Shown here: positions 1 to 8,984 of the stretch, piece after piece
Position numbering within the stretch: position 1 is the first letter of the stretch
Layout: each line of letters opens with the position of its first letter
Origin: Cordylochernes scorpioides
Lineage: Eukaryota > Arthropoda > Arachnida > Pseudoscorpiones > Chernetidae
Direction: 5' to 3'
Assembly: GCA_030710605.1 (NCBI GenBank)
Contig: CP092877.1
Span: forward strand, 74,027,970-74,091,969
DNA length: 64,000 bases
The notes under the pieces: generated by a model
Told to the model about the DNA's origin: nothing
What the model saw: only the letters and a program-made list of their open reading frames with translations
The model's database searches: none
Position numbers and translations under genes: made by a program

Positions 1-321
1 TTCCAGACCTAACTTTCCAAGGTAGTGAAGTTACATCCAGATATGTTACATATTGGAGCGATGTATATGCCCGGAACAAACAAACATAGCGAAATATACA
101 TATAGAGATTGTAGAAAGCATTTAATGGATATTAATCCTCTGTACTCAATGAAGTAAATGGAAGATTTGAATCGACAGGAGTGATACATTTAGTTATTGT
201 GACGGAGATCGAAGGACCAATAAGTCCAAAAGCTTGAGTTCTTTTAATAAAAACTTATATAAAGACACTTTTCCCCGGATGGATATTCGAGTTATTCAAT
301 AGAAGGCGCATTTATAAAATA
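1..321. other. No gene recognised
   Basis: AT-rich sequence with no coding signal that I can support. A short stretch near 213-240 resembles a decayed copy of the PLE-associated motif annotated at 39513-39555. Confidence 0.5.
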
Positions 322-775
322 CACGCTCATGGACAAAACTTAAGGAAGTTGTACCTTTTAGCATGTATATCGGTATTCAGATAATAAATCTGAAAGATAT
401 TACAGTGACCTTTATTGAAGACACACGAGATAACCAAGTGTATATCCACTCATGGACAAAACTTAAGGAAGCTGTACCTTTTAGCATGTATATTCGGGAT
501 TCAGACAATAACTCTGGAAAGATATTACAGTTATATTTATTGAAGACACACGAGATAACCAAGTGTATATACACTCATGGACAAAACTTAAGGAAGTTGT
601 ACCTTTTAGCATGTATATCGGGATTCAGACAATAACTCTGAAAGATATTACAGTGTCCTTTATTGAAGACATACGAGATAACAAAATGTGAACAAAATTG
701 CCTCTGTATCCTTAAAATAACAGACAACAGGCAACAGCAAAGACTTTCCACTTCCTTAAGTTTTGTCCATGAGTG
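322..775 (+). mobile_element. S element, small TIR element with three internal repeat units
   Basis: The left end reads CACGCTCATGGACAAAAC and the right end is its inverse (GTTTTGTCCATGAGTG), each next to a TA. The interior holds about three copies of the roughly 123-bp unit that forms the giant array at 8985-20665, followed by a unique end region at about 685-750. There is no transposase. The inverted ends beside TA suggest a Tc1/mariner-type MITE, which is an inference. Other copies in the window are at 8132, 20885, 22252, 43192, 45408 and 53998. Confidence 0.7.
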
Positions 776-1200
776 TATATGTAGACATTTGATGATATGC
801 TTACGTTACTTACTGTGAAAATCCTTCATCCATAATTATCCTATAAAGGCCTGGAACTACCTCAGGTGGTGTGTTTATAGTACCAGCAGTAGCAACTTTC
901 TATCCGCCATGTTTTGTCCAAAAGTGTATATGTAGACATTTGATGATATACTTACGTTACATACTGTCAAAATCTTTCAACCATAACGGCTCTCGGCTTC
1001 TGATGAAATCCAGACGTCCCTTAGGGCTCCGTCTATTGTAAATATTTCTCCCTATTTTAACCTGTAACCTCTCTTCCTACTGTTGACTAGATGTAAATAA
1101 ACTGTTTTTAATTGTCAAAATTGGCTCTTTCTTATCGAGGTCTGGTACTACCACAAGTGGTGTATATACAGTACCAGCAGTAGCAACCTTCTATCACCAT
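773..1200. repeat. Two interleaved direct duplications
   Basis: About 50 bp at 773-825 recurs at 924-975. About 60 bp at 849-910 (containing GTACCAGCAGTAGCAAC in both copies) recurs at 1138-1200. No coding potential seen. Confidence 0.6.
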
Positions 1201-1628
1201 GGTTTATTATAACTTGTTATTAGAATAACTTATACTTTTTAAAAAAGTCCTGAAGGTTTAACAAACCAATTTAAACACCATCCCTCTATCTACACCGCCA
1301 TTAAAAGAATAACTAAACTTTCTATAAAGTTGAGAGAGTCCACACAAAAAAATTGTTGCAGAAAGTCAAACACCAAAATTTGAAGTTTATTTGTGGACTC
1401 TAAGAAGATTCCGGAGTTTTTGAAATATTGTTAATTAACATAATTAAAATGTATCTTTATCTTTCTAAAATATTGATCTAATTTAGGTAATGTTACAAAA
1501 GGTTTACGGTAGCCGAGAATAGCGACTTATTGGCGAATTTGTTTTTCAGGACGGTGTAATAATACCCAACAATTCTACTAGTCGAGGTAGATAAATCAAT
1601 GTGGTATATCCACCATATAAAAAAAAAG
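1201..1628. other. No feature recognised
   Basis: AT-rich sequence without recognisable coding or repeat structure. Confidence 0.4.
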
Positions 1629-1973
1629 AGATTCTGCGTGATTTTGATTATCTTGTGATTATGCTATGTTAATGCAGTCGCGGTTAAAATCTTGAAAGTT
1701 TAATCAAAATAGTAAAGATTAGAAATAGCTTTGATTGAGCTTATGTAATATAGAAAAAAAACATAATTTGATAAAAGTACTGCCTGGCTTAAGGCGTAAG
1801 AATAAAATAAATTAAAAACTTATTTACATAATATACAAAAAGATTTGAGGCGGCCATCGGGAAACAACAACAATGAGTTTTTATAGGGGAAGTGTGACCT
1901 CTGGCGGTCGATTTAACAGAGTATTTTTGAATCTATAAAATATAACTCCAAATAAAATAATATTTTAATATAA
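1629..1973 (-). repeat. R repeat, LTR-like, reverse orientation
   Basis: One of eight copies or fragments of a roughly 340-bp repeat; others are at 7060, 37630, 38504, 38943, 41142, about 41625/42052 and 48945. In sense orientation it begins TGTTATATTAAA, has CCTATAAAAACTC (TATA-like) near position 120, a conserved GGCCGGCTCAAA block, AATAAA-like motifs and, in the best copy, ends CCAACA. The TG..CA ends, mid-element TATA box and late polyadenylation-like signals suggest a solo LTR. No internal retrovirus-like region or primer-binding site is visible, so a SINE-like origin is also possible. Confidence 0.5.
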
Positions 1974-2006
1974 CATATATATTCAAATTCGAAACTATTT
2001 TAAAGG

Positions 2007-2128
2007 CGTAAGATTCTTTTTGATATTAAACAATTTCTACTGCCCTTACTGCAAAGGAAAAATTAAGTAATTGCAGTAAGGGCAGTAGAAATTGTTTAAT
2101 ATCAAAAATAATCTTACGCCTTTAAAAT
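2007..2128. repeat. Near-perfect palindrome from the K family
   Basis: The arms (GTAAGATTCTTTTTGATATT on the left, its complement on the right) include CTGCCCTTACTGCAA and meet at about 2068. It is a foldback made of two inverted copies of the tail of the K repeat; the hammerhead-like part is absent here. Confidence 0.75.
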
Positions 2129-2169
2129 AGTTTCGAATTTTGATAACAGATGGCGCGCTAGTGCATCAT

Positions 2170-2450
2170 ATAACATATATATATGTATTTCAATATCAAT
2201 ATTGGAGAGAGAATAATGAGAAAGAGGTACTTCGAGTGCCATGGACAGATACCATGGTCAAATGTTACAATATTTAATGAAATTAATCCTGTTAGATCCC
2301 TAGAATCCAGAATATACAAAGACTGGCTTACTTCAGACATATAATGAAAGCGAAAGGCTCAGATAATATGTTGATATTATGCAAAAATTGAAGGAAAAAG
2401 GAAGATAGAGGAAGAACTACAATAATATGGCTAGAAAGAATTCAATGAAC
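2170..2450 (+). pseudogene. LINE remnant, RTE-like C-terminal end
   Basis: Broken frames on the plus strand show the C-terminal signature of RTE-type reverse transcriptases: an INPVRSLESRIYK-like stretch, then IEGKRK and WLERIQ-like pieces, separated by stops and frameshifts. A second remnant with the same order of motifs is on the minus strand at 48030-48290. It is far too decayed to be functional. The RTE assignment rests on the motif pattern alone. Confidence 0.5.
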
Positions 2451-2517
2451 GTATTTTATATACACACATATATGTGTATATAAAAATAGTATTTATTATT
2501 AATTTGTTAACCTGATA

Positions 2518-2560
2518 CTCCTGTTGATGGACAGACAAGTCCGAAAGCTTGAAAAAAAAA
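2518..2560 (+). ncRNA. Decayed hammerhead-like motif, CTGTNGA type
   Basis: Reads CTGTTGA, then GGAC..GTCC stem II, then GAAAGCTTG. Same layout as 39513-39555. The core base after CTG is T rather than the catalytic A, so cleavage is not expected. Confidence 0.35.
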
Positions 2561-3535
2561 GGTCGTACAAGAAACTTAGCCCTGGAAGTTTTATTTATTT
2601 TATAAAATTGCCTCTGTCTATTTAAATAGAAAATTTTCCACTTTCTCAAGTATTGTTTATAAGTGTATATGAATTCTTTATTTAACATACTACAAAATAA
2701 TTTCCTACATGAATTCCATTTCCTATTTATAAACCCTAGTATTAAAACAAACACTAAAAGTAAACAGAACGCTCATTAATTGACACACACACAATCTACC
2801 TCTATATATATATATTTACATATTTCCTATAAATTAATCCCTCTTACTCAACTAATCTTCTTCCACAATATAAAGCTCTCTTCACACCAAATCAAAACTA
2901 TTAAAACTTATAATTATTCTCTTAAATATCAATTAACACACACACACCTGGAGAAATTAATAAAGTAAGATGTAAATTGAATGCAAGCCCTTACTCTCCA
3001 CCACACATATTCCTAGAAAAGTAAAAAAAAAAGTCAAATTTTGTCAATTTGCTGGCAATTTGCATAAATGGCACAGAATTCCAGCCGAACACAATAAATA
3101 AGGAATTTTCTGGGAAATTTCCAAAACTACTACAATTACCACAAAGTGTTAAGGGTAATGGAAAAACAGTTTTTTTGGCCCAACATTCCAATTTGTTTCC
3201 ATTTTTAAGTAAGAGCTTTTTAATTTTTGAGAACGTGTCTAAATTGTGTTCGTTATTTTATTTTATTTTTAAACATGAGAAAATTCTATGTTGTTTTATT
3301 CTGTTGAGAGAAAAACTAATCTTAATAAATTTTAATGTAAACAAACTTTTTATGAATAGGAATCTAATTTTAGGGAAGATAAATATTTTTCATTTTTTAC
3401 ATTAGTTTCTTTGTTGAAGTTATTTTTATTTATATAAATATAATTTTTGATATTCAATAAAATAATATCAATGTATCAATATTGAGAGATTGATATTGCT
3501 CCAAATAAAAGACACTTCGGCCAGTAAATATTTTT
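2561..3535. other. No feature recognised
   Basis: AT-rich with short CA and TA runs. The open frames are low-complexity and look like chance. Confidence 0.4.
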
Positions 3536-3540
3536 TATTG

Positions 3541-3585
3541 TCTCGACGTTTCGACAAAAATCTTTTGTCCTCGTCAGGAGCGAAC
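3541..3585 (-). ncRNA. Minimal type I hammerhead ribozyme candidate
   Basis: On the minus strand: CTGACGA core, stem II of seven pairs (GACAAAA with TTTTGTC, loop GAT), GAA, palindromic ACGT as stem III, then the cleavable C (GTC). Stem I is CTC/GAG plus TTGT/ACAA with a 3-nt bulge. A stem III this short cannot close alone, but the palindrome can pair between two molecules, as known for PLE-type dimeric hammerheads. The adjacent CACTTCGGCCAGTAAATA recurs in the palindrome at 4235-4365. Confidence 0.7.
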
Positions 3586-3724
3586 AAAAATTAAAACATT
3601 AGGCAAAGCTTTAGAAATTATTTTTGATTGATATTGAATATACCTTAATTAATCCTTAATATAAGGTCATATATAAGGTTAAATACAAAATTGAATACAT
3701 ATGAATATTTATATTATGATACAT

Positions 3725-3975
3725 TAGCGCCCCATCTGTTATGAAAATTCGAAACTATTTAAGACGCGTATGATTCTTTTTGAAATCAAACAATTTCTGC
3801 TGTCCTTACAGCAATGGAAAAAAATATTAATAGATTAAACTGGCGAAACCGCTGGGAGGGTTCACCACTGATGAGCCAGGTCCTCCCATTAATTTTTCCA
3901 TTGCAGTGAGGGCAATAGAAATTGTTTGATTTCAAAAAGAATCTTACGCGTCTATGATAATTTCCAATTTTCACA
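3725..3975 (+). repeat. K repeat copy, truncated and folded back
   Basis: The plus strand carries the K block from AGATTAAACTGGCGAAACC through CTGATGAGCCAGG to the CTTACTGCAATGG-type tail. The left part that would supply the cleavage site is replaced by an inverted copy of the tail, so the ends pair with each other. Confidence 0.65.
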
Positions 3976-4234
3976 TATAAATATATGAGAATTAAAAAAC
4001 CAATAAAGAGAGAGAGAGACAGGTAAAAATATTAAGCTTCAAAGGATAATTTTCTCTCTTTTTTATTAATACCAATCTCCAGCTTTCGAGTATAAAAGTT
4101 CTTCAACAAGAGAAAACATGCAACAATAAATCACCAATAAGGACACGAGTTATAATATTGTCACTGAATTGTCATAATATTGTAACTGTAAATACACTAA
4201 CGTTAAAAATAGAGGCTGCCTGGCCGGCATTCAT

Positions 4235-4365
4235 AGTTCTTCAAATTAAAGATACTTCGGCCAGTAAATCTTTTTTTTTGTTAGTTTTTATATTAATTAA
4301 TTATAATCAATTTAATAACAAAAAAAAATATTTACTGGCCGAAGTATCTTTAATTTGAAGTACTG
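4235..4365. repeat. Hairpin (inverted repeat)
   Basis: Arms of about 32 bp (TCAAATTAAAGATACTTCGG on the left, its complement on the right) separated by about 60 bp of AT-rich sequence. The arm sequence is shared with the flank of the ribozyme at 3541-3585. Confidence 0.7.
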
Positions 4366-4734
4366 TAAATACTCTGTTGTTAGTTTATCATCTAAAATAT
4401 TTGGTTACGTCATTTACCATTCTTGTAGATTATTACTTGTAAAATTTGTTATCAGGTTTTGCACATTCTATATACTTGTATTTTGTTAATAAATTATTTT
4501 TAACTATAGAAATACTTGTATTCTCTGCCATGACAATATAATCAAATACTATTTTACATAATTTCATACAAATATGGAATGTTAAAAACAATGAGAATAC
4601 TACAAACTTTTAAGTTTGATAAATTGAACTAGCGAAGACCTTCGTGATGAGACATGTCCACCCAATCTTTATCCAGAGAGTATAAACACAATAAATTCGT
4701 ATATATATATATGTTATAAAGGACTGCGGCGTAT

Positions 4735-5372
4735 GATTATAAAGTAATACTTAAAGTTGCACCGCATAAGTTTCTTTTCTGTGATAAATCAATATTTATT
4801 TCAAAGAGAAATATCTACTATTTCTAACTTTTTTGGATGACGTATGAACGGGTGAAAATATGAAGAGTGATGGTCTATATATGATTGGATGACGTATGAA
4901 AGGGTGAAAATATGAAGAGTGATGGTCTATATATGATTGGATGACGTATGAAAGGGTGAAAATATGAAGAGTGATGGTCTATATATGATTGGATGACGTA
5001 TGAAAGGGTGAAAATATGAAGAGTAATGGCGAACGGAAAAATAAAAGTGTCCAGGGGCGGGAATCGAACCCACAACCTTCCGCTTACCGGGCAGATGCCA
5101 TGTCCACTAGGCTACCCTGGACGTATCTTTCCGTTCGTAACTAATACTTCCCGCCCCTGGACACTTTCATTTTTCCGTTCGCCATTACTCTTCATATTTT
5201 CACCCTTTCATACGTCATCCAATCATATATAGACCATCACTCTTCATATTTTCACCCTTTCATACGTCATCAAAAAAAGTTTGAAATAGTAGATATTTCT
5301 CTTTGAAATAAATATTGATTTATCACAGAAAAGAAACTTATGCGGTGCAACTTTAAGTATTACTTTATATAT
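4735..5372. mobile_element. Foldback element F4 with 52-bp tandem repeats and a tRNA-like centre
   Basis: Long inverted arms: the left arm begins with a motif containing GTTGCACCGCATAAGTTTC and the right arm ends with its complement. Inside the left arm are four 52-bp units starting GGATGACGTATGAA at 4835, 4887, 4939 and 4991; the right arm holds inverted units. The centre contains the tRNA-like sequence at 5049-5122. A related copy without the tRNA is at 25585-25880. No coding capacity. TSDs were not identified. Confidence 0.75.
5049..5122 (-). tRNA. tRNA-like cloverleaf, possibly a tRNA pseudogene
   Basis: The minus strand folds as a cloverleaf: eight-pair acceptor (GTCCAGGG/CCCTGGAC), short D arm (GCC/GGC), five-pair anticodon stem (TCTGC/GCGGA with one G-T pair), T arm GTGGG/CCCGC with loop TTCGATT. 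The A box TAGCCTAGTGG and B box GGTTCGATTCC match the pol III consensus, and T runs follow. The anticodon loop is CCGGTAA, formally GGT (Thr), but it lacks the universal T33, so a working tRNA is doubtful. Its place in the middle of a foldback points to a captured or SINE-derived tRNA. Confidence 0.6.
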
Positions 5373-5377
5373 ATATG

Positions 5378-5510
5378 TATAAATAAATATAAAGCATATA
5401 TTGGATCTCTGAATTTATTATTCAACCAAAATTTCTAGGGGTAAGACGCCTCTCTTTATCAAGGCTTTGATTTAAACTAAATCATGTGGGTATGTGATCC
5501 ACTGTGGATT
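5378..5510 (+). repeat. Relic of a PLE terminal repeat
   Basis: Shares a diverged version of the right arm of the PLE at 56373-56690, including ACGCCTCTCTTTATCA and TATGTGATCCACT in the same order and orientation. Confidence 0.55.
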
Positions 5511-5727
5511 GCTCTGCCATCGTTCATGTGCACGTAGTCAAGATATGCCTTTTATTGATTTTAATACCAAACACTTGACCTTTTTATTATTTTTTCACAT
5601 ATATATTAATATAAAAAACATAATAAATTCAGATCTGAATATATGCTTTATATTTATTTATAGATATTATTATGGTTTGCTCAATCTCTTTAAAATAAAA
5701 TATATATGTATGTATATTTCGTGGTTG

Positions 5728-6077
5728 ACTTTTCTTGATTTATCAAGAAAATGGGTTAGCCAAATATCAGAGAACAGGATAAATCAATGTTTAGTTGATT
5801 TCTGTACCACTAGATGGCGCTCTGCCATCAAAAGATTCATGTGAACGTAGTCAATATATTCCTTTTTTATTTCCAATACCAAACACCTGACCTTTTTATT
5901 ATTTTTTTTCACATATATATTAATATTTAAAACAAAAATACCTATCCTGACCGCTTACCTGGATATTTTTAGATGACAGAGCGCCATCTAGTGGAACAAA
6001 AAACAACTAAACGTTGATTTAATTTGTTCCATGATATTTGGCCAACCGACGATAAATCAAGAAAAGCTAATCACGTA
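5728..6077. mobile_element. Foldback element F1, copy a
   Basis: Inverted arms of about 100 bp share TCTTGATTTATCAAGAAAAT, a GCCAAATATCA block and the AGATGGCGCTCTGCCATC hairpin. The family continues as tandem and foldback copies at 50524-52222. The sequence just beyond the right arm (TAATCACGTACGTGTTTTGAG) looks like a decayed form of the hammerhead annotated there. Confidence 0.65.
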
Positions 6078-6089
6078 CGTGTTTTGAGC

Positions 6090-6900
6090 TTTGTTTTTTA
6101 AATTTATATTTTTCACATATATTAATATAATAATAAATATATTTATTTTTTCTCCCTATATACATATATTTTCTCAAAAGTTTTATAGATATCAAAAATA
6201 TAAATTTTTAAAAATGTCTTCAATAGAAATCTATTCAATATATTTATTATTCAAGAAGATGCTTCCATTTCAAAATGACATTTATTAATATTATATTAGA
6301 CATTTTTACTGCTCTTTGATTTATAAAATATCTCCCCTAACCTTTTATATATTTGTTATTTGCTTAAAAGCGAAGAAAACACATTAATAGAATGTTTTTT
6401 TTTTCTAGTCAATTTTATAATCTCCACTTATAATGAGCATAATAACAACAATGATTAATAAATTCACACATTTTATTTCTTTAGGATATAAAAAAATAAT
6501 AAAAATAACTGATAAACTTCCTTTTTTTTTATTTATATAAATTTTTCAACACCCCCAATCGCATGTGAATAATGTATTTAGTCACGTGGTACAAAAATAC
6601 TTAGCGCTTATTGGTCATCTTCATTCTTCAATTAAAGCGTTTCCATGACAACCAGAAATGTGCTAAAGATCAGACGAATTATTTCATTAGGCGTCTTCGA
6701 CACCTGGCGACAGAGAAACTTGGGCTATAAATAGAAGTGGTAGTTAGAGAATATGTAATAATAATAATAATGATGGAAAAACACAAAGATAGGTATTGGT
6801 GATTATAGACTGGAGAATCTATTGTAAATTATAGTTATTAAATATCTCTGTTGGGTTGTTTGACGTTAATAAGGGTTTGTTAGTTAGTGAAGTTTTCTTT
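6090..6900. other. No feature recognised
   Basis: AT-rich, with poly-T and ATA runs. A faint SINE-body match lies at about 6904-6960 (CATGATAATCATGG). Confidence 0.4.
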
Positions 6901-7059
6901 GGCCTACACAAACACTCATCACGTAGTACACGCCATGATAATCATGGTTGTTGGCGATAACCATAAGAACATTGAGATAAGAATCCAACTTAGTTTACGG
7001 TAAGAATATGTCCATAGTTCACTTAGATACCAAGATATTCCTCTACACAGTGACCGATA

Positions 7060-7395
7060 TGTATATTAAAATATTATTTTATTTAAAATTATATAGATTC
7101 AAATATTATGTTAAATCGACCGCCAGAAGTCACGCTTCCCCTATAAAAACTTATTGTTGTTGTTTCCCGATGGCCGGCTCAAACCTTTTGTACATTATGT
7201 AAATAAGTTTTCCATTTTTTTTTATTCTTACGCCTTAAGCCAGGCAGTACTTTTACCAAATTATGTTTTATATATATATTCCTTAGCTCAATTAAAGAAA
7301 TCTCTGATCAAAACTATTTTTAGTAGTATACTTTCAATATTTTAACCACGACTGCATTACCATAGCATAATCCTCAAGATATTCAAAAGTCAACA
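7060..7395 (+). repeat. R repeat, LTR-like, full-length copy
   Basis: Sense-orientation copy of the R family: starts TGTATATTAAAATATT, has CCCTATAAAAAC, GGCCGGCTCAAA and the CGCCTTAAGCCAGGCAGTAC block, and ends at CAACA. Same architecture as 38943-39285. Confidence 0.55.
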
Positions 7396-7426
7396 GAAAA
7401 ATCTCTCATTTGTTTTTATATAACAA

Positions 7427-7821
7427 CTAGCCGAATGACCCGGGCAACGCCCGTGTTTTACCCGATTGAATGTTTTGATTCAAATACTATTTGTTACAAT
7501 TATAAATTGGCGCCTTAAATAAATGCATATTTTAATTAATAACTATAGCCTATGTGCTTTATCTGTTTATGTACTGTTGGCTTCCGTAGGCGTCTCTTAC
7601 TGGGAAAAAGAAAGAGAGGATTCCATTTGGTTATTAACTAATATATGCATTTATTTAAGGAGCGACCCGCTCCAACACAATAGTTACAGAAATGGGGGGG
7701 GGGGGGGGGGGGGGGGGGGGGCAAAGGTGGCGTGATCGTAGCCGACCAATAGGAGGGCGCCATTCCAAAAAAAAGCAAACCGTGACAGAGGCCACGCATG
7801 ACGTTCGTAACTGTATATAGA
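7427..7821 (-). mobile_element. Non-autonomous Helitron, copy 1
   Basis: On the minus strand it starts TCTATATACAGTTACGAACG and ends with a GC hairpin (CGGGCGTTGCCCGG) followed by ATTCGGCTAG. A 5' TC, a subterminal hairpin and a 3' CTAG next to T are Helitron hallmarks. Copies of the same family are at 23526 and 47272. No Rep/helicase gene. Nested inverted sequences (AATGCATAT..AGTTATTAA type) at about 7513-7661 look like a smaller inserted palindrome. Confidence 0.75.
7694..7721 (+). repeat. 28-base poly-G run
   Basis: 28 consecutive Gs inside Helitron copy 1; the related copy at 47272 has a short C run in the equivalent place. The exact length may be affected by sequencing error. Confidence 0.8.
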
Positions 7822-7904
7822 ATAAGTCCACAGGATATTTACCTGTTTATTTTTCAAAATCAACAGTTTCTCATTTTTTTTTATAATATATATATATATA
7901 TATT

Positions 7905-7985
7905 AAAAAATAAAGAAGGCATCTCCTGACCACAAGCACATGTGCTTTTTAGATGGCAGAGTGCCATCTAGTAGAACAGTATAAT
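7905..7985 (+). repeat. F1 family fragment
   Basis: AAGGCATCTCCTGACCAC, the AGCACATGTGCT palindrome and the AGATGGCAGAGTGCCATCT hairpin, all shared with 22481, 24668 and 51667. Confidence 0.65.
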
Positions 7986-8131
7986 ATATATTATATAATC
8001 TAAAATGCAAATATTTTATTTTTTAAAAACATATATTTTATTTTCATTCATTGACTGTTCTATATTTTTTTACCTTAGATTTAGAACATAACACTTTGGC
8101 TATTATAAAAAAAAGGCATCTCCTTATCGTG

Positions 8132-8344
8132 CAACTCATTGACAGAGAACTTAAGAAAGTAGGAAGTCTTTGATATCGCCGGTCGTCTGTTTTTTCGTTT
8201 TTTTTTTAAGGAGACAGAGGTTGTTTACACTTATTATCTCGTGTGTCTTCAATAAAGGTCACTGTAATAATTTTCAGAGTTATTGTCTGAATCTCGATAT
8301 ACATGCTAAAAGGTACAACTTCTTTTAAGTTTTGTCTATGAGTG
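8132..8344 (-). mobile_element. S element with a single unit
   Basis: The most compact S copy: a diverged left TIR (ACTTAAGAAAGT), a unique block with GATATCGCCGGTCGTCT and GGAGACAGAGG, one repeat unit (TCTCGTGTGTCTTCAATAAA), and the right TIR (TTTTGTCTATGAGTG). It shows the ancestral one-unit layout of the element whose interior is amplified at 8985-20665. Confidence 0.7.
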
Positions 8345-8984
8345 TAGTTCTATATCCCCCCCCCCCTTTTTTTTCATTACAAAATCTACCTTAGTAAATT
8401 TCAGACATTGTATATGATATATTTCACAACTCTACAACAAGGTATCTTCATGATATCATAAAAAAAAACAAGATAGTAAGCTTCTTTAATTATTTTTAAC
8501 TATTCTATGGGCCTATATTTAAAGGGGGGAACCTTAAAGTAAACTATATATAAATACATAAGTCTTTAAACATGATACTAGACACTATTTCATGGCAAAA
8601 CAAAATTTTCTGAATAATTTTGTAATATAATACATTTATATTTTCTATATACTATATAAAGTTTTAAAAATCATTTCACTTTTTTTTAAAGTTCCTAAAA
8701 GGTCTATTCTTTAGAACTTTCCCTATTGAAATATATTTTTGACCAAAAAAAACTTTTCCAGAAATTAATTGGCGTTGTAAAAAAAAGCGATAAGTGAAGA
8801 AATTTTAATCCTTTTGAAAATATATAAAAGAAATTCAGAGTTCTAATTAAAATAGCTGTCATATTTTGCCCCAAATTTGGATTTATTTTTCGAAAAAAAA
8901 CTCTATGTTAAAAAGTTTATATATATATATATATCCCCACTTCTCTTTGTACAAATTTGAGAGAGAGTGTGTATATATATACTT
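8345..8984. other. No feature recognised
   Basis: AT-rich with a poly-C run near 8357 and poly-A/T runs. No coding signal. Confidence 0.4.
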
